64,000 bases of DNA from Propionivibrio hellwigii (GCF_041770905.1 NZ_JBEUWX010000001.1:186001-250000), one strand, 5' to 3'; counted from the first letter of the stretch, positions 25,402 through 34,271 are shown. The notes: a model not told the origin generated them from the sequence alone. Numbers and translations are program-made.

Positions 25402-25730
25402 CGGGCATGGCCGGTGCGTCGCATGCCGCTGCATGAGGCAGTGCCTGCGCCGGCGGTGCGATGCATGGTCGCTGGCGGGCGATGAACGGCGGTTTGCGGG
25501 CGGAACCGTCGGGCGGTGAATTTTGTCTTTTCAGGCGTTCGCGTTCTATGCGTCGTGGCTGATAAAATCGGTCTTAAACCGCGTGCATGCGAGGAATCCA
25601 GAGGTGTACACTCACTCAGCATTTTCAACGCAGAAAAAAGAGAGGCGGCAAACAGATGGCACAGCGAAGCAATCGGGGCAAGCGGAAGCAGTAAAGGATA
25701 AGCGGGGATGGCAAGAACATTGTCGGAGAA
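25402..25730. other. Intergenic region, no gene recognised
   Basis: 329 bases between the DUF2889 gene and the PP2C phosphatase gene. It is AT-richer in its second half, where the promoter of the phosphatase unit should lie (TAAAAT near 25562). No protein-like frame and no stable hairpin were seen. Confidence 0.45.
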
Positions 25731-26591
25731 ATGCAGGTGGCGTCCAATCCGTTGAGCGGAGCGCTCGAAATTGTCGTTCGTTCGGATCCGGGCATGATGC
25801 GCCGGTACAACGAGGACGCCGTATTCGCCAATCCTGCGCTGGGTCTGGTCATCCTGGCCGACGGGATGGGCGGCTATAACGCCGGTGAAGTCGCCAGTAG
25901 CATGGCGATTACGGGGATTTCCGCCGCGCTCGAACAGGATTTTTTTCTGCACTCGCCGTATGCGATCGGCGGCGCCCCCGGCGATCTGCATGTCCAGCGC
26001 TGCCTGTCCCGGCGCATCGCCGCAGCCAATACGGCGATTTATCAGACGTCAATGACCCAGCCGGAATGCGCGGGAATGGGCACGACGCTGGTGATGGCGA
26101 TGTTTCACGATAACGCCGTGATTGCCGCGCATCTGGGCGATTCGCGCCTGTATTGCCTGCGCGGCGATGAGTTCCGCCAATTGACCCATGATCATTCGTT
26201 TGTGCAGGATCAGGTTGACCGTGGCCTGATGACGGCGGCGGATGCGCGCCTTTCGCGCAATCGCGGTCTGCTGACGCGGGCGCTGGGCGTTGATGCGATC
26301 GCCGCGCCCGATCTGCGCCGCCATCCCGCGCGCCCGGGCGATATTTATCTGTTGTGCTCGGATGGCCTCAACGATATGCTGATGGACAGAGAGATCGGCA
26401 AGGCGCTGCGCGCGCAGTCGGACAATCTCGAACTGGCCGCGGCGCAGTTGATTCAGATGGCCAACGACATGGGTGGACGTGATAATGTTTCTGTGATTTT
26501 AATCAAGGTGTTGCGTGAGTTTCCCGTACAGCACACAGCGCTGTTCCGGCAGCGTCGAACCGGTGAGCACAGCCGCACGCTTTTTGAATGA
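25731..26591 (+). CDS. PP2C-family Ser/Thr protein phosphatase (Stp1/PrpC-like)
   Basis: Metal-dependent protein phosphatase, 286 residues. Motifs in order are RYNEDAVF (residues 25-32), LADGMGGYNAGEVAS (DGMGG at 44-48), AGMGTTLVMAMF, AAHLGDSRLYCLRGDEFRQLTHDHS, LLCSDGLNDML and GGRDNVSVILIKV. These supply all the Asp ligands expected for the two-metal site. The stop is 12 bases before the start of the FHA protein gene; in such pairs the phosphatase reverses a Ser/Thr kinase whose target the FHA domain reads. No kinase gene is visible nearby. Confidence 0.92.
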   Translation: MQVASNPLSGALEIVVRSDPGMMRRYNEDAVFANPALGLVILADGMGGYNAGEVASSMAITGISAALEQDFFLHSPYAIGGAPGDLHVQRCLSRRIAAANTAIYQTSMTQPECAGMGTTLVMAMFHDNAVIAAHLGDSRLYCLRGDEFRQLTHDHSFVQDQVDRGLMTAADARLSRNRGLLTRALGVDAIAAPDLRRHPARPGDIYLLCSDGLNDMLMDREIGKALRAQSDNLELAAAQLIQMANDMGGRDNVSVILIKVLREFPVQHTALFRQRRTGEHSRTLFE

Positions 26592-26603
26592 GGAATGGGC
26601 AAA

Positions 26604-27296
26604 ATGGCGAAGCTGATATTGAGCATGGACGGTCTGGTTCTTAAGGAGATCGTTCTTAACAAGGAGCGGATGACCATCGGGCGACGCGCCAGCAATGACG
26701 TGCAGATCGACAATCTGGCGATCAGCGGCGAACACGCGGCGGTGGTGACGATCCTCGAAGACTCTTTTCTTGAAGATCTCAACAGCACCAATGGCACGCT
26801 GGTGAATGGGCAGCCGATCCGGAAGCATTTCCTCAAGGACGGCGACCTCATCGAAATGGGCAAGTACAAGCTCAAGTATGTGGTTGAGCGGCCTTCTGCG
26901 ATTGAGACAGAGGAATATGGAAAAACGGTGTTTCAGCCGGAGGGGGAAGCGGCCGCAGCCACAACCGCGCCGCCTGCAGCTGAGCCGGTGGTTTCTGCGA
27001 CGTCGGTCATGGCCACGCAGCCCATGACCTTGCCGGCGGCCGCGCTTCAGATACTCAACGGCGCCAATGCCGGGCGCGAGCTGGCGCTGACCAAAACGCT
27101 GACGACGCTCGGCCGGCCGGGGGTGCAGGTGGCCGCCATTACGCGGCGTCCACACGGTTATTTCATTGCGCACGTCGAGGGGGCGCAGTTTCCGATGGTC
27201 AATGGTCAGGCGCTCGATGCGCAGGCGCGGGCGCTCCGCGATCACGACATCATTGAGCTGGCCGGCACCAAGATGGAGTTCTTCCTCAAAGAATAG
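26604..27296 (+). CDS. FHA-domain protein (one clear and one weak FHA domain)
   Basis: Phosphothreonine-binding adaptor, about 230 residues. The first FHA domain covers roughly residues 1-90: MTIGRRASNDVQIDNLAISGEHAAVV and LEDLNSTNGTLVNGQPI carry the GR, SxxH and NG residues. A Pro/Ala-rich linker follows, then a second, degenerate FHA-like domain (TTLGRPGVQVAAITRRPHGYF; MVNGQALDAQARALRDHDII). The ATG at 26604 is chosen because GAGG lies at a good distance; ATG 26595 is too close to it. It probably forms one unit with the PP2C gene. Confidence 0.88.
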   Translation: MAKLILSMDGLVLKEIVLNKERMTIGRRASNDVQIDNLAISGEHAAVVTILEDSFLEDLNSTNGTLVNGQPIRKHFLKDGDLIEMGKYKLKYVVERPSAIETEEYGKTVFQPEGEAAAATTAPPAAEPVVSATSVMATQPMTLPAAALQILNGANAGRELALTKTLTTLGRPGVQVAAITRRPHGYFIAHVEGAQFPMVNGQALDAQARALRDHDIIELAGTKMEFFLKE

Positions 27297-27395
27297 GGGA
27301 GCGCGTCTGTTGCAGGCGAAGGCGGGCAGCCGCGGATCAATGCAAGTCTTCGGGCAGGCACCGGGAGCACCGGCGATGTCAACAATGGAGTCAGG

Positions 27396-28178
27396 ATGAG
27401 GGTCGAGGTTCTCGGATGTAGCGGCGGTATCGGACGGATAGGCGGCCAGGTGCTGCAAACGACTTCGCTGCGTGTCGATCACGACATCCTGATTGATGCG
27501 GGCACCGGTGTTGCCGGCCTGACGCTGGCTGAAATGGCGGCGATCGACCATGTGTTCATTACCCATTCGCATGTGGACCACATTGCGGCGCTGCCGTTGA
27601 TGATTGACTCGGTTGCCGAAATGCGCCAGGCGCCGATGACGATTTATGCCGAAGCGGCCACATTGGAAATTCTCCGCGAACATGTTTTTAATTGGGCGAT
27701 CTGGCCGGACTTCAGCGAAATTACGGTATGCAAGTCCATGGCGATCCGGTTTCAGCCTGTGGCTGTCGGAGCGCCGCTTTATCTGGGGGGGCGGACGATT
27801 ACCCCGCTGCCGGCCGTGCATGCCGTGCCGGCGGTGGGTTACTGCCTTGATTCCGGCGCGGGCAGTCTGGCTTTTACTGGCGATACAACGGCCAATGACG
27901 CGCTCTGGCCCATGCTGGAGCATGTCGACAACCTCCGCCATTTGATCATTGAAACGGCCTTTCCCGACAGCGAGCAGGCGCTGGCGCTGCGCTCAAAGCA
28001 TCTGTATCCGAGCCTGCTGGCCAAGGAACTGGCGCGCTTTGCCGGGCCGGCCGATTTAGCCGTTCATATCTCGCACATCAAACCGGGTCAGGCGGAACGG
28101 ATCATGCGCGAAATCGCCGGGCATGGGACCCGGTTTTCACCGCAGATGTTGCAGGATGGACAAATTTTCGAGTTATGA
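27396..28178 (+). CDS. Metallo-beta-lactamase-fold hydrolase, class II cyclic-nucleotide phosphodiesterase-like
   Basis: A 260-residue MBL-fold protein. THSHVDHIAALPLM is the HxHxDH metal motif, and further ligands are visible in LPAVHAVPAVGY, FTGDTTAND and VHISHIKPGQ. The length and the start (VEVLGCSGGIG) fit class II 3',5'-cyclic-nucleotide phosphodiesterases. cAMP hydrolysis is therefore likely but not certain; other MBL hydrolases share the motif. It follows the FHA gene after about 100 bases on the same strand. Confidence 0.75.
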   Translation: MRVEVLGCSGGIGRIGGQVLQTTSLRVDHDILIDAGTGVAGLTLAEMAAIDHVFITHSHVDHIAALPLMIDSVAEMRQAPMTIYAEAATLEILREHVFNWAIWPDFSEITVCKSMAIRFQPVAVGAPLYLGGRTITPLPAVHAVPAVGYCLDSGAGSLAFTGDTTANDALWPMLEHVDNLRHLIIETAFPDSEQALALRSKHLYPSLLAKELARFAGPADLAVHISHIKPGQAERIMREIAGHGTRFSPQMLQDGQIFEL

Positions 28179-28240
28179 ACCCGACCAGGGAGTTTCATGA
28201 ATGCTCGTGAACACCCCATGCCGAGAGATGAGTCATTTTT

Positions 28241-28942
28241 ATGAATAACACGATGCCGATCCTTGCCGCCAGCATTCTTTCTGCCGACTTTACCCGTTTG
28301 GGGGCGGAAGTCACCGACGTGATCGCGGCCGGCGCCGACTGGATTCACTTCGATGTTATGGACAATCACTATGTGCCGAACATGACCGTCGGCCCGCTGG
28401 TTTGTGCGGCTATCCGTCCGCTGACCGGGGCGGTCATCGACGTGCATCTGATGGCTCGTCCGGTCGATCGCCTCATTGCCGATTTTGCCAAAGCCGGCGC
28501 CAACCTTATTTCCTTTCATCCGGAGGCTTCGGAGCATGTTGACCGCAGCCTTGCGCTGATTCGTGAGCATGGCTGCCAGGCCGGTCTGGTCTTCAATCCG
28601 GCAACCCCGTTGAATTACCTCGACTACCTCATGGACAGGATCGATCTCGTCCTGGTCATGGGCGTCAATCCCGGTTTTGGCGGCCAGACCTTCATTCCGG
28701 CGATGCTCGGCAAGCTGCGCGAAGCGCGCGTCCGAATCAACGATTATGCGCGCACTAGCGGCCGCCGGATTCGGCTGGAAGTCGACGGCGGCGTCAAGGT
28801 TGATAACGTTGCCGAGCTTGCGCGGGCAGGCGCCGACACCTTCGTGGCCGGTTCGGCCATTTACGGCGCCCGTCGCCCAGACGATGCGCACGGCTACGAC
28901 AGCGTTATTACCGCCTTCCGTCGCGCGCTGGAGGCGGCGTGA
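28241..28942 (+). CDS. rpe: Ribulose-phosphate 3-epimerase
   Basis: Interconverts ribulose 5-phosphate and xylulose 5-phosphate in the pentose-phosphate or Calvin pathway. The 233-residue barrel has ILAASILSADFTRLGAEV, IHFDVMDNHYVPNMTVGP with the first metal His/Asp pair, VHLMARPVDR, VMGVNPGFGGQTFIP and LEVDGGVKVDNV. The stop overlaps the GTG start of gph by four bases; rpe-gph-trpE is a usual betaproteobacterial order. Confidence 0.96.
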   Translation: MNNTMPILAASILSADFTRLGAEVTDVIAAGADWIHFDVMDNHYVPNMTVGPLVCAAIRPLTGAVIDVHLMARPVDRLIADFAKAGANLISFHPEASEHVDRSLALIREHGCQAGLVFNPATPLNYLDYLMDRIDLVLVMGVNPGFGGQTFIPAMLGKLREARVRINDYARTSGRRIRLEVDGGVKVDNVAELARAGADTFVAGSAIYGARRPDDAHGYDSVITAFRRALEAA

Positions 28943-29649
28943 CGACCGGAACCACCCTGCCGCACCTGGAGGCACGCGCCGTCCTTTTTGATCTGGACGG
29001 TACGCTGGTCGATACCTTGCCCGATCTGCATGTGGCGGTGTGCGCCACGCTGACCGAAATCGGGCGGCCGATTGTTACGCAGGAAACAACGCGCGCCTAC
29101 ATCGGCAAAGGCCTGCGAGTGCTGATCCGGCGCTTGCTGGCCGGTTCGCTGGCGGCGACTGACGGCGAGGATACGCCGCAGCATGTGCAGGCACTGGCGG
29201 CGTTCCGCACGCATTATGCGCGCGAGAACGGATGCCATTCGCACCCATACCCGGGTGTCGTCGACGGTTTGCGCGCGCTTAAGGCGCGTGGCCTCGCGCT
29301 GGGCGTGGTAACCAACAAACCTGACGTTTTCATTGCGCCGCTACTGGAAAAAACGGGACTGTCTGGGTTTTTCGATGTGCTCGTCGGCGGCGATACGCTG
29401 CCGCGTATCAAACCCGACCCGATGCCCGTCGTCTGGGCGTGCGGGCGTCTTGGCGCATTGCCGAAAGAAACCCTGTTCGTCGGCGATTCGCTCAATGATG
29501 CCCTGGCGGCGCGTGCAGCGGGCTGCCCTGTATTCCTTCTGCCTTATGGCTACAACGAGGATCAGGACGTACGGCATCTGGATTGCGATGCTATAATCGC
29601 CGCCATTTCCGACATTGAGCCGCATCTGCGCACGGTTGGCCGACCATGA
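28939..29649 (+). CDS. gph: Phosphoglycolate phosphatase
   Basis: HAD-superfamily enzyme that dephosphorylates 2-phosphoglycolate. The 236 residues contain motif I VLFDLDGTLVDT (nucleophile Asp), motif II GVVTNKP, motif III KPDPMPVVWAC and motif IV FVGDSLNDALAARAAG. The start is GTG within the rpe stop (GTGA). The gene ends 48 bases before the trp leader peptide. Confidence 0.92.
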   Translation: MTTGTTLPHLEARAVLFDLDGTLVDTLPDLHVAVCATLTEIGRPIVTQETTRAYIGKGLRVLIRRLLAGSLAATDGEDTPQHVQALAAFRTHYARENGCHSHPYPGVVDGLRALKARGLALGVVTNKPDVFIAPLLEKTGLSGFFDVLVGGDTLPRIKPDPMPVVWACGRLGALPKETLFVGDSLNDALAARAAGCPVFLLPYGYNEDQDVRHLDCDAIIAAISDIEPHLRTVGRP

Positions 29650-29697
29650 CGGCGCGCTATGGCTTTAGAATCCGGTTATCGAGTTTTTGAATACGCA

Positions 29698-29775
29698 ATG
29701 ACGCAACTTCTTCACAATCTGCATTGGGCGCCCGCATGTTGGGCGGAGGCGTGGCCCTGGCGACGCTGTCGCTAG
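29698..29775 (+). CDS. trpL: trp operon leader peptide with four Trp codons
   Basis: A 25-codon frame just upstream of trpE, too short for normal gene calls. Trp codons are at residues 10, 15, 19 and 21 (29725, 29740, 29752, 29758), with the stop TAG at 29773. Four Trp in 25 residues is far above chance, and the position 95 bases before trpE fits an attenuation leader. When charged tRNA-Trp is scarce, the ribosome should stall in the Trp run and change the folding downstream. No strong ribosome site is seen before the ATG, which is a weak point. Confidence 0.75.
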   Translation: MTQLLHNLHWAPACWAEAWPWRRCR

Positions 29776-29837
29776 TTGTTGTCCCGCTTTGCGCGCGGGC
29801 ATGAGTTTCAGGATTTTCTGGATTTACCGCGCGTTTT
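29760..29837 (+). promoter_or_regulatory. Predicted trp attenuator (competing hairpins)
   Basis: Three stems can form. The first is GCGAC/GTCGC at 29760-29772, covering the end of the leader frame. The second is CCCGC (29783-29787) with GCGGG (29795-29799). The third is CGCGCGG (29792-29798) with CCGCGCG (29827-29833), followed by TTTTCGTT. The second and third share 29795-29798 and so exclude each other, as antiterminator and terminator do. The terminator loop is long (28 bases), so the exact assignment is tentative. Confidence 0.55.
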
Positions 29838-29870
29838 CGTTGCCCCGCAGTTTTGTGAATGGAGTTTGAT

Positions 29871-31355
29871 ATGACCGAATCGTCCGCGTCGGCGTTTGAG
29901 CGTCTGGCCACCGAAGGCTATAACCGCATCCCCGTCACCCTCGAAACATTTGCTGATCTCGACACGCCGCTGTCGATCTACCTCAAGCTGGCCAACGGCC
30001 CGTATACCTACCTGCTCGAATCCGTCCAGGGCGGTGAGCGTTTCGGCCGCTATTCGTTCATCGGCCTCTCCTGCCCGACCCGTCTGGTCGTCAACGCCCG
30101 GCAGGTTCTGCTGCTCAATGGCAACCGTATTGCCGAGCGCGCTGACGATATTGATCCGCTGGATTTCATCGGCGCGTATCTGAAACGTTTCCGCGTCGCA
30201 CCGCTGCCCGGCCTGCCGCGCTTTTGCGGCGGGCTGGTCGGCTGCTTCGGCTACGACACCGTGCGCTATGTCGAACCCCGCCTTGCCCATGCGCGCAAAA
30301 CGGATGTCTTGGGTGTGCCGGACATCATCCTGCTCCTATCGGAGGAGATTGCGGTGGTCGATAACCTGACCGGCAAGCTGACGCTGGTCGCCTATGCCGA
30401 GCCGGGCGTGCCGGGCGCTTACCATAAGGCGCGTACGCGACTCAAATCACTGCTGGAACAGCTGCGCCGGCCGGTCGATATTCCTGCCGAAACGCCGGCC
30501 ACCGCGCAGCCTGCCGTTTCCAGCGTGGGTGAGGCGGCTTTCCAGGCGGCTGTCGTCCAGGCCAAGCGGCATATTTTTGAAGGGGACATCATGCAGGTTG
30601 TCCTCTCGCAGCGCCTGAGCAAACCTTACGCAGCCAGTCCGCTGGCGCTTTACCGTTCGCTGCGCTCGCTCAATCCTTCGCCCTACATGTTCTATTTTGA
30701 TTTTGAGGATTTCCACATCGTCGGCGCATCGCCGGAAATTCTTGTGCGGCTGGAGGGAGAAACCGTGACCGTGCGGCCGATTGCCGGCACGCGCAAACGC
30801 GGCGCAACGCCCAGTGAGGACCAGGCGCTGGCCGCCGAGCTGCTGGCCGATGAAAAGGAGCGCGCCGAGCACGTACAGCTGCTTGACCTTGGGCGCAATG
30901 ACGCCGGCCGCGTATCACGCATCGGCAGCGTCAAAGTGACCGAGACAATGACCATCGAGCGCTACTCGCACGTGATGCACCTCGTTTCCAATGTGGAAGG
31001 CCGCCTGCAAGCCGGGCTGGACGCTATCGACGTGCTGCGCGCAGCCTTTCCGGCGGGAACGGTGTCCGGTGCGCCCAAAGTCCGCGCGATGGAAATCATC
31101 GACGCGCTGGAAAGCGAAAAGCGCGGCATTTACGCGGGTGCGGTTGGCTATCTCGGTTTTCAGGGCGACATGGATCTTGCTATTGCCATCCGTACCGCAC
31201 TGATCAAGGATGCGCGGCTTTATGTTCAGGCCGGTGCGGGCATCGTCGCTGATTCCGACCCGGCCTCCGAGTGGCAGGAAACCTGCAACAAGGCGCATGC
31301 CGTGCTGCGTGCGGCGGAACTGGCCGAGCGCGGTCTCGATACGCGGTTTGCGTAA
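29871..31355 (+). CDS. trpE: Anthranilate synthase component I
   Basis: Converts chorismate and ammonia to anthranilate, the first committed step of Trp synthesis. From the ATG at 29871 (GGAG seven bases upstream) it has 494 residues. The N-terminus holds the feedback segment LLESVQGGERFGRYSFIG (LLES for Trp binding). The chorismate-binding half carries PSPYMFYFDFEDFHIVGASPE, RPIAGTRKRG, DEKERAEHVQLLDLGRNDAGRV, TVSGAPKVRAMEII and a final GAGIVADSDPASEW. Attenuation upstream is predicted from trpL. trpG follows after 165 bases. Confidence 0.96.
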   Translation: MTESSASAFERLATEGYNRIPVTLETFADLDTPLSIYLKLANGPYTYLLESVQGGERFGRYSFIGLSCPTRLVVNARQVLLLNGNRIAERADDIDPLDFIGAYLKRFRVAPLPGLPRFCGGLVGCFGYDTVRYVEPRLAHARKTDVLGVPDIILLLSEEIAVVDNLTGKLTLVAYAEPGVPGAYHKARTRLKSLLEQLRRPVDIPAETPATAQPAVSSVGEAAFQAAVVQAKRHIFEGDIMQVVLSQRLSKPYAASPLALYRSLRSLNPSPYMFYFDFEDFHIVGASPEILVRLEGETVTVRPIAGTRKRGATPSEDQALAAELLADEKERAEHVQLLDLGRNDAGRVSRIGSVKVTETMTIERYSHVMHLVSNVEGRLQAGLDAIDVLRAAFPAGTVSGAPKVRAMEIIDALESEKRGIYAGAVGYLGFQGDMDLAIAIRTALIKDARLYVQAGAGIVADSDPASEWQETCNKAHAVLRAAELAERGLDTRFA

Positions 31356-31520
31356 GCCGGTTGTGCGGAATGTGTGGCAGGCGCGAGAAACATCGCGCCG
31401 CTGCGCGGGTTTTCTTTGCAGGCTTTTATTTCCGGCCGCCATTTCCTGCCGGGCCGTGCGCCTGCCAACGTCTGCAACCGGCGAAATCACGGATTCCCAA
31501 TGAATTTCGAGGAAATCAAT

Positions 31521-32084
31521 ATGCTGCTGATGATCGATAACTACGATTCGTTTACCTACAACCTTGTCCAATATTTCGGCGAGCTGGGCGAAACGGTGCG
31601 CGTCTATCGCAACGATGCCATTTCCCTGGACGGGATCGCCCGTCTCAAGCCGGATCGCATCGTGATTTCTCCCGGGCCGGGAACGCCCGCGCAGGCAGGC
31701 GTGTCGCTGGACGTCATCCGCGAATTCGCGGGCAAAACGCCGCTGCTCGGCGTCTGCCTCGGCCATCAGGCGATCGGTGAAGCATTTGGCGGACGGATTG
31801 TCCATGCCAAACGCCAGATGCACGGCAAGGTCTCGCCGGTTCACCATTACGGCACGGGCGTTTTTGAAGGCTTGCCGAATCCGCTGGCCTGTACGCGCTA
31901 TCACTCGCTCGCACTTGATCGAACTTCGCTGCCTGAATGCCTCGAAATCACCGCCTGGTGTGACGACGGCGAAATCATGGGCGTGCGCCATAAGACGTTC
32001 GATGTCGAAGGCGTGCAGTTTCACCCCGAATCCATCCTGACCGAATGCGGGCGCGACCTGCTGAACAATTTTCTAAAGAGGTAA
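31521..32084 (+). CDS. trpG: Anthranilate synthase component II (glutamine amidotransferase)
   Basis: Supplies ammonia from glutamine to TrpE. The 187 residues have MLLMIDNYDSFTYNLVQYF at the start, the oxyanion strand SPGPGTPAQAGVS, the nucleophile LLGVCLGHQAIGEAFGG and the His/Glu pair in VQFHPESILTE. The ATG at 31521 is preceded by GAGGAA; the open frame beginning at 31374 is longer than the family. As in related bacteria, the same amidotransferase may also serve PabB. Confidence 0.95.
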   Translation: MLLMIDNYDSFTYNLVQYFGELGETVRVYRNDAISLDGIARLKPDRIVISPGPGTPAQAGVSLDVIREFAGKTPLLGVCLGHQAIGEAFGGRIVHAKRQMHGKVSPVHHYGTGVFEGLPNPLACTRYHSLALDRTSLPECLEITAWCDDGEIMGVRHKTFDVEGVQFHPESILTECGRDLLNNFLKR

Positions 32085-32089
32085 ATATC

Positions 32090-33121
32090 ATGATTACACC
32101 CCAAGAGGCACTGCAACGAACCATTGAACACCGCGAGATTTTCTACGACGAAATGCTCGACCTGATGCGTCAGATCATGCGCGGCGAGCTTTCGCCGCTG
32201 ATGACGGCGGCCATTCTGGCGGGGCTGCGCGTCAAAAAGGAAACTATCGGCGAAATCACCGCTGCGGCGCAGGTGATGCGTGAAATGTCCGCGCGCCTGG
32301 AGGTTCCCGACAACGCCAATTTTGTCGATATCGTCGGTACCGGCGGCGACGGTGCGGGTACGTTCAACATTTCGACGGCAGCGATGTTCGTCATTGCCGC
32401 CGCCGGCGGCAAAGTCGCCAAACACGGCAACCGCGGCGTTTCGTCGAAATCGGGCAGCGCCGATGTGCTGGAAGCGCTGGGCGTCAATCTCAGCTTATCC
32501 ACCGCGCAGATCCAGGCTTGTCTGGCGGAAACCGGCATCGGCTTCATGTTTGCGCCGAACCATCACGCCGCGATGAAGAATGTTGCCCCTGTGCGCAAGG
32601 AAATGGGCGTACGCACCTTGTTCAATATCCTTGGGCCGCTGACCAATCCAGCGGGCGCGCCCAACGCGCTGCTTGGCGTTTTTCACCCCGATCTCGTCGG
32701 TATTCTCGTGCGCGTCATGGCGCGGCTCGGCGCGCATCACGTGCTGGTCGTGCATGGCAAGGACGGGATGGATGAAATCTCGCTCGGTGCGGCAACCCTG
32801 GTCGGCGAACTCAAGGACGGCAAAATCCGCGAGTACGAAATTCATCCGGAGGACTTTGGCCTGCACATGGCTGCCAGCCGTAATCTGCGTGTCGACAGCG
32901 TCGCCGCATCCAGGGAAATCCTGCTGGCGGTGCTTGACGGCAAGGACGACGGCGCGGCGCGTGAGGTCGTCATTTTCAATGCCGGCGCGGCGCTTTATGC
33001 GGCCAATGTCGCCGCCTCGATCGAAGAAGGCATCGAACGCGCGCGGGCAGCGTTGGCAAGCGGCGCAGCGCGTGCCAAACTCGACGAGTTCGTGCGTTTT
33101 ACGCAGTCGGTCAAGAACTGA
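32090..33121 (+). CDS. trpD: Anthranilate phosphoribosyltransferase
   Basis: Joins anthranilate and PRPP. The 343 residues start at 32090, five bases after the trpG stop, behind an AGAGGT ribosome site. Signature segments are the PRPP site VDIVGTGGDGAGTFNIST, KHGNRGVSSKSGSADVLEALG, GFMFAPNHHAAMKNV and the metal site KDGMDEISL. PRPP for it comes from prs at 54130-55080. Confidence 0.96.
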   Translation: MITPQEALQRTIEHREIFYDEMLDLMRQIMRGELSPLMTAAILAGLRVKKETIGEITAAAQVMREMSARLEVPDNANFVDIVGTGGDGAGTFNISTAAMFVIAAAGGKVAKHGNRGVSSKSGSADVLEALGVNLSLSTAQIQACLAETGIGFMFAPNHHAAMKNVAPVRKEMGVRTLFNILGPLTNPAGAPNALLGVFHPDLVGILVRVMARLGAHHVLVVHGKDGMDEISLGAATLVGELKDGKIREYEIHPEDFGLHMAASRNLRVDSVAASREILLAVLDGKDDGAAREVVIFNAGAALYAANVAASIEEGIERARAALASGAARAKLDEFVRFTQSVKN

Positions 33122-33135
33122 CGAGCATTGACCGA

Positions 33136-33180
33136 GAGCCGCATGGCGGCCGGCAACTGCGGCCGGCCGCCACGCGGCTC
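33136..33180. repeat. Long GC-rich inverted repeat between trpD and trpC
   Basis: An almost perfect stem of about 19 bp (from GAGCCGC at 33136 to GCGGCTC at 33180) with a small loop and one mismatch. No T run follows on either strand, so it is not a standard terminator. Possible roles are mRNA stabilisation, partial uncoupling of trpC from trpD, or a REP-like repeat. Confidence 0.7.
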
Positions 33181-33255
33181 TGGCAACCTGCCGAAAGCCG
33201 CCTGATACGGGATGCGGTCAGAAAATGAAGGTTGGATGAACAGGCTGAAAAACCG

Positions 33256-34044
33256 ATGAACGATATTCTGCAAAAAATTCTTGCCGTCAAATGCGACGAA
33301 GTCACCCAGGCGCAACGGAACAAGCCGCTGGCAGCCATGCAGGCCGAGGCGCTGGCATGCCCGCCCGCACGTGATTTCGTCGGCGCGATACGGGGTAAGC
33401 AGGCGGCTGGTCAGGCGGCGGTCATTGCCGAAATCAAAAAGGCCAGCCCGTCGAAAGGCATTCTGCGCAGCGATTTCCGGCCGGCCGATATTGCCGCCGA
33501 TTATGCGGCGCACGGTGCGGCTTGCCTGTCAGTGCTGACCGACCGGCAGTTTTTTCAGGGGGCGCCGGCGTACTTGCAGGCCGCGCGCACTGCCTGCGAA
33601 CTGCCCGTACTGCGTAAGGATTTCATCGTCGATGCCTACCAGATTTACGAGGCGCGGGCGATGGGCGCCGACGCCATTCTGCTTATCGTCGCTGCGCTTG
33701 ACCTGGCGACGATGCAGACCTTCGAGCGCCTTGCCCATGGCCTTGGCATGAGTGTGCTCGTCGAAGCGCATAATGGCGACGAACTGGCGCAGGCATTGCA
33801 ACTGGAGACCCCGCTGATCGGCATCAATAATCGCGATCTGCGCAGCTTTGCCGTCAACCTGCGCACAACGCTCGACCTGTTGCCGCGCATCCCCGACGAT
33901 CGCATCGTGGTGACGGAAAGCGGTGTCCTCAAGGTGGAAGATGTCCTGCTTATGCGCCAACATCGGGTCGATACCTTCCTCGTCGGCGAAGCTTTCATGC
34001 GCGCGCCCAGCCCCGGCAAAGCGCTGGCGGCGTTGTTCTCCTGA
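33256..34044 (+). CDS. trpC: Indole-3-glycerol phosphate synthase
   Basis: Barrel enzyme that closes the indole ring. The 262 residues begin MNDILQKILAVKCDEV and contain AVIAEIKKASPSKGILR (catalytic Lys and phosphate site), LSVLTDRQFFQGAPAYL, VLRKDFIVDAYQIYEARAMGAD, IGINNRDL and VTESGVLKVEDV. It is monofunctional, without a fused TrpF. There is a 134-base gap after trpD with the inverted repeat, and the operon ends at the terminator at 34239-34271. Confidence 0.95.
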   Translation: MNDILQKILAVKCDEVTQAQRNKPLAAMQAEALACPPARDFVGAIRGKQAAGQAAVIAEIKKASPSKGILRSDFRPADIAADYAAHGAACLSVLTDRQFFQGAPAYLQAARTACELPVLRKDFIVDAYQIYEARAMGADAILLIVAALDLATMQTFERLAHGLGMSVLVEAHNGDELAQALQLETPLIGINNRDLRSFAVNLRTTLDLLPRIPDDRIVVTESGVLKVEDVLLMRQHRVDTFLVGEAFMRAPSPGKALAALFS

Positions 34045-34238
34045 TGGCCTTGCTAAACCCGGCGTACTGACTTTTGGAATGTTGGTCCGCTGCGGGTAGC
34101 GATTTACCGGCATGCCGTCTATCGGCGTACGGTAGCGTACAGCGGCAGGGCGCCATGTAATTCCGGCGCCGGCAGGCACTTGCCCGGAACCCGCGCCGAT
34201 CAAGGGCTTGCGCTTTTAGCCATCCGACTTCAGGCAAC

Positions 34239-34271
34239 AAAAAGCCAGTCGCTGCGGCTGGCTTTTCTTTT
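34239..34271 (+). terminator. Rho-independent terminator of the trp operon
   Basis: AAAAAGCCAG (34239-34248) pairs with CTGGCTTTT (34258-34266), followed by CTTTTG. The A run before and T run after make it effective in both directions. It isolates the trp genes from the accessory cassette that begins at 34345. Confidence 0.88.
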
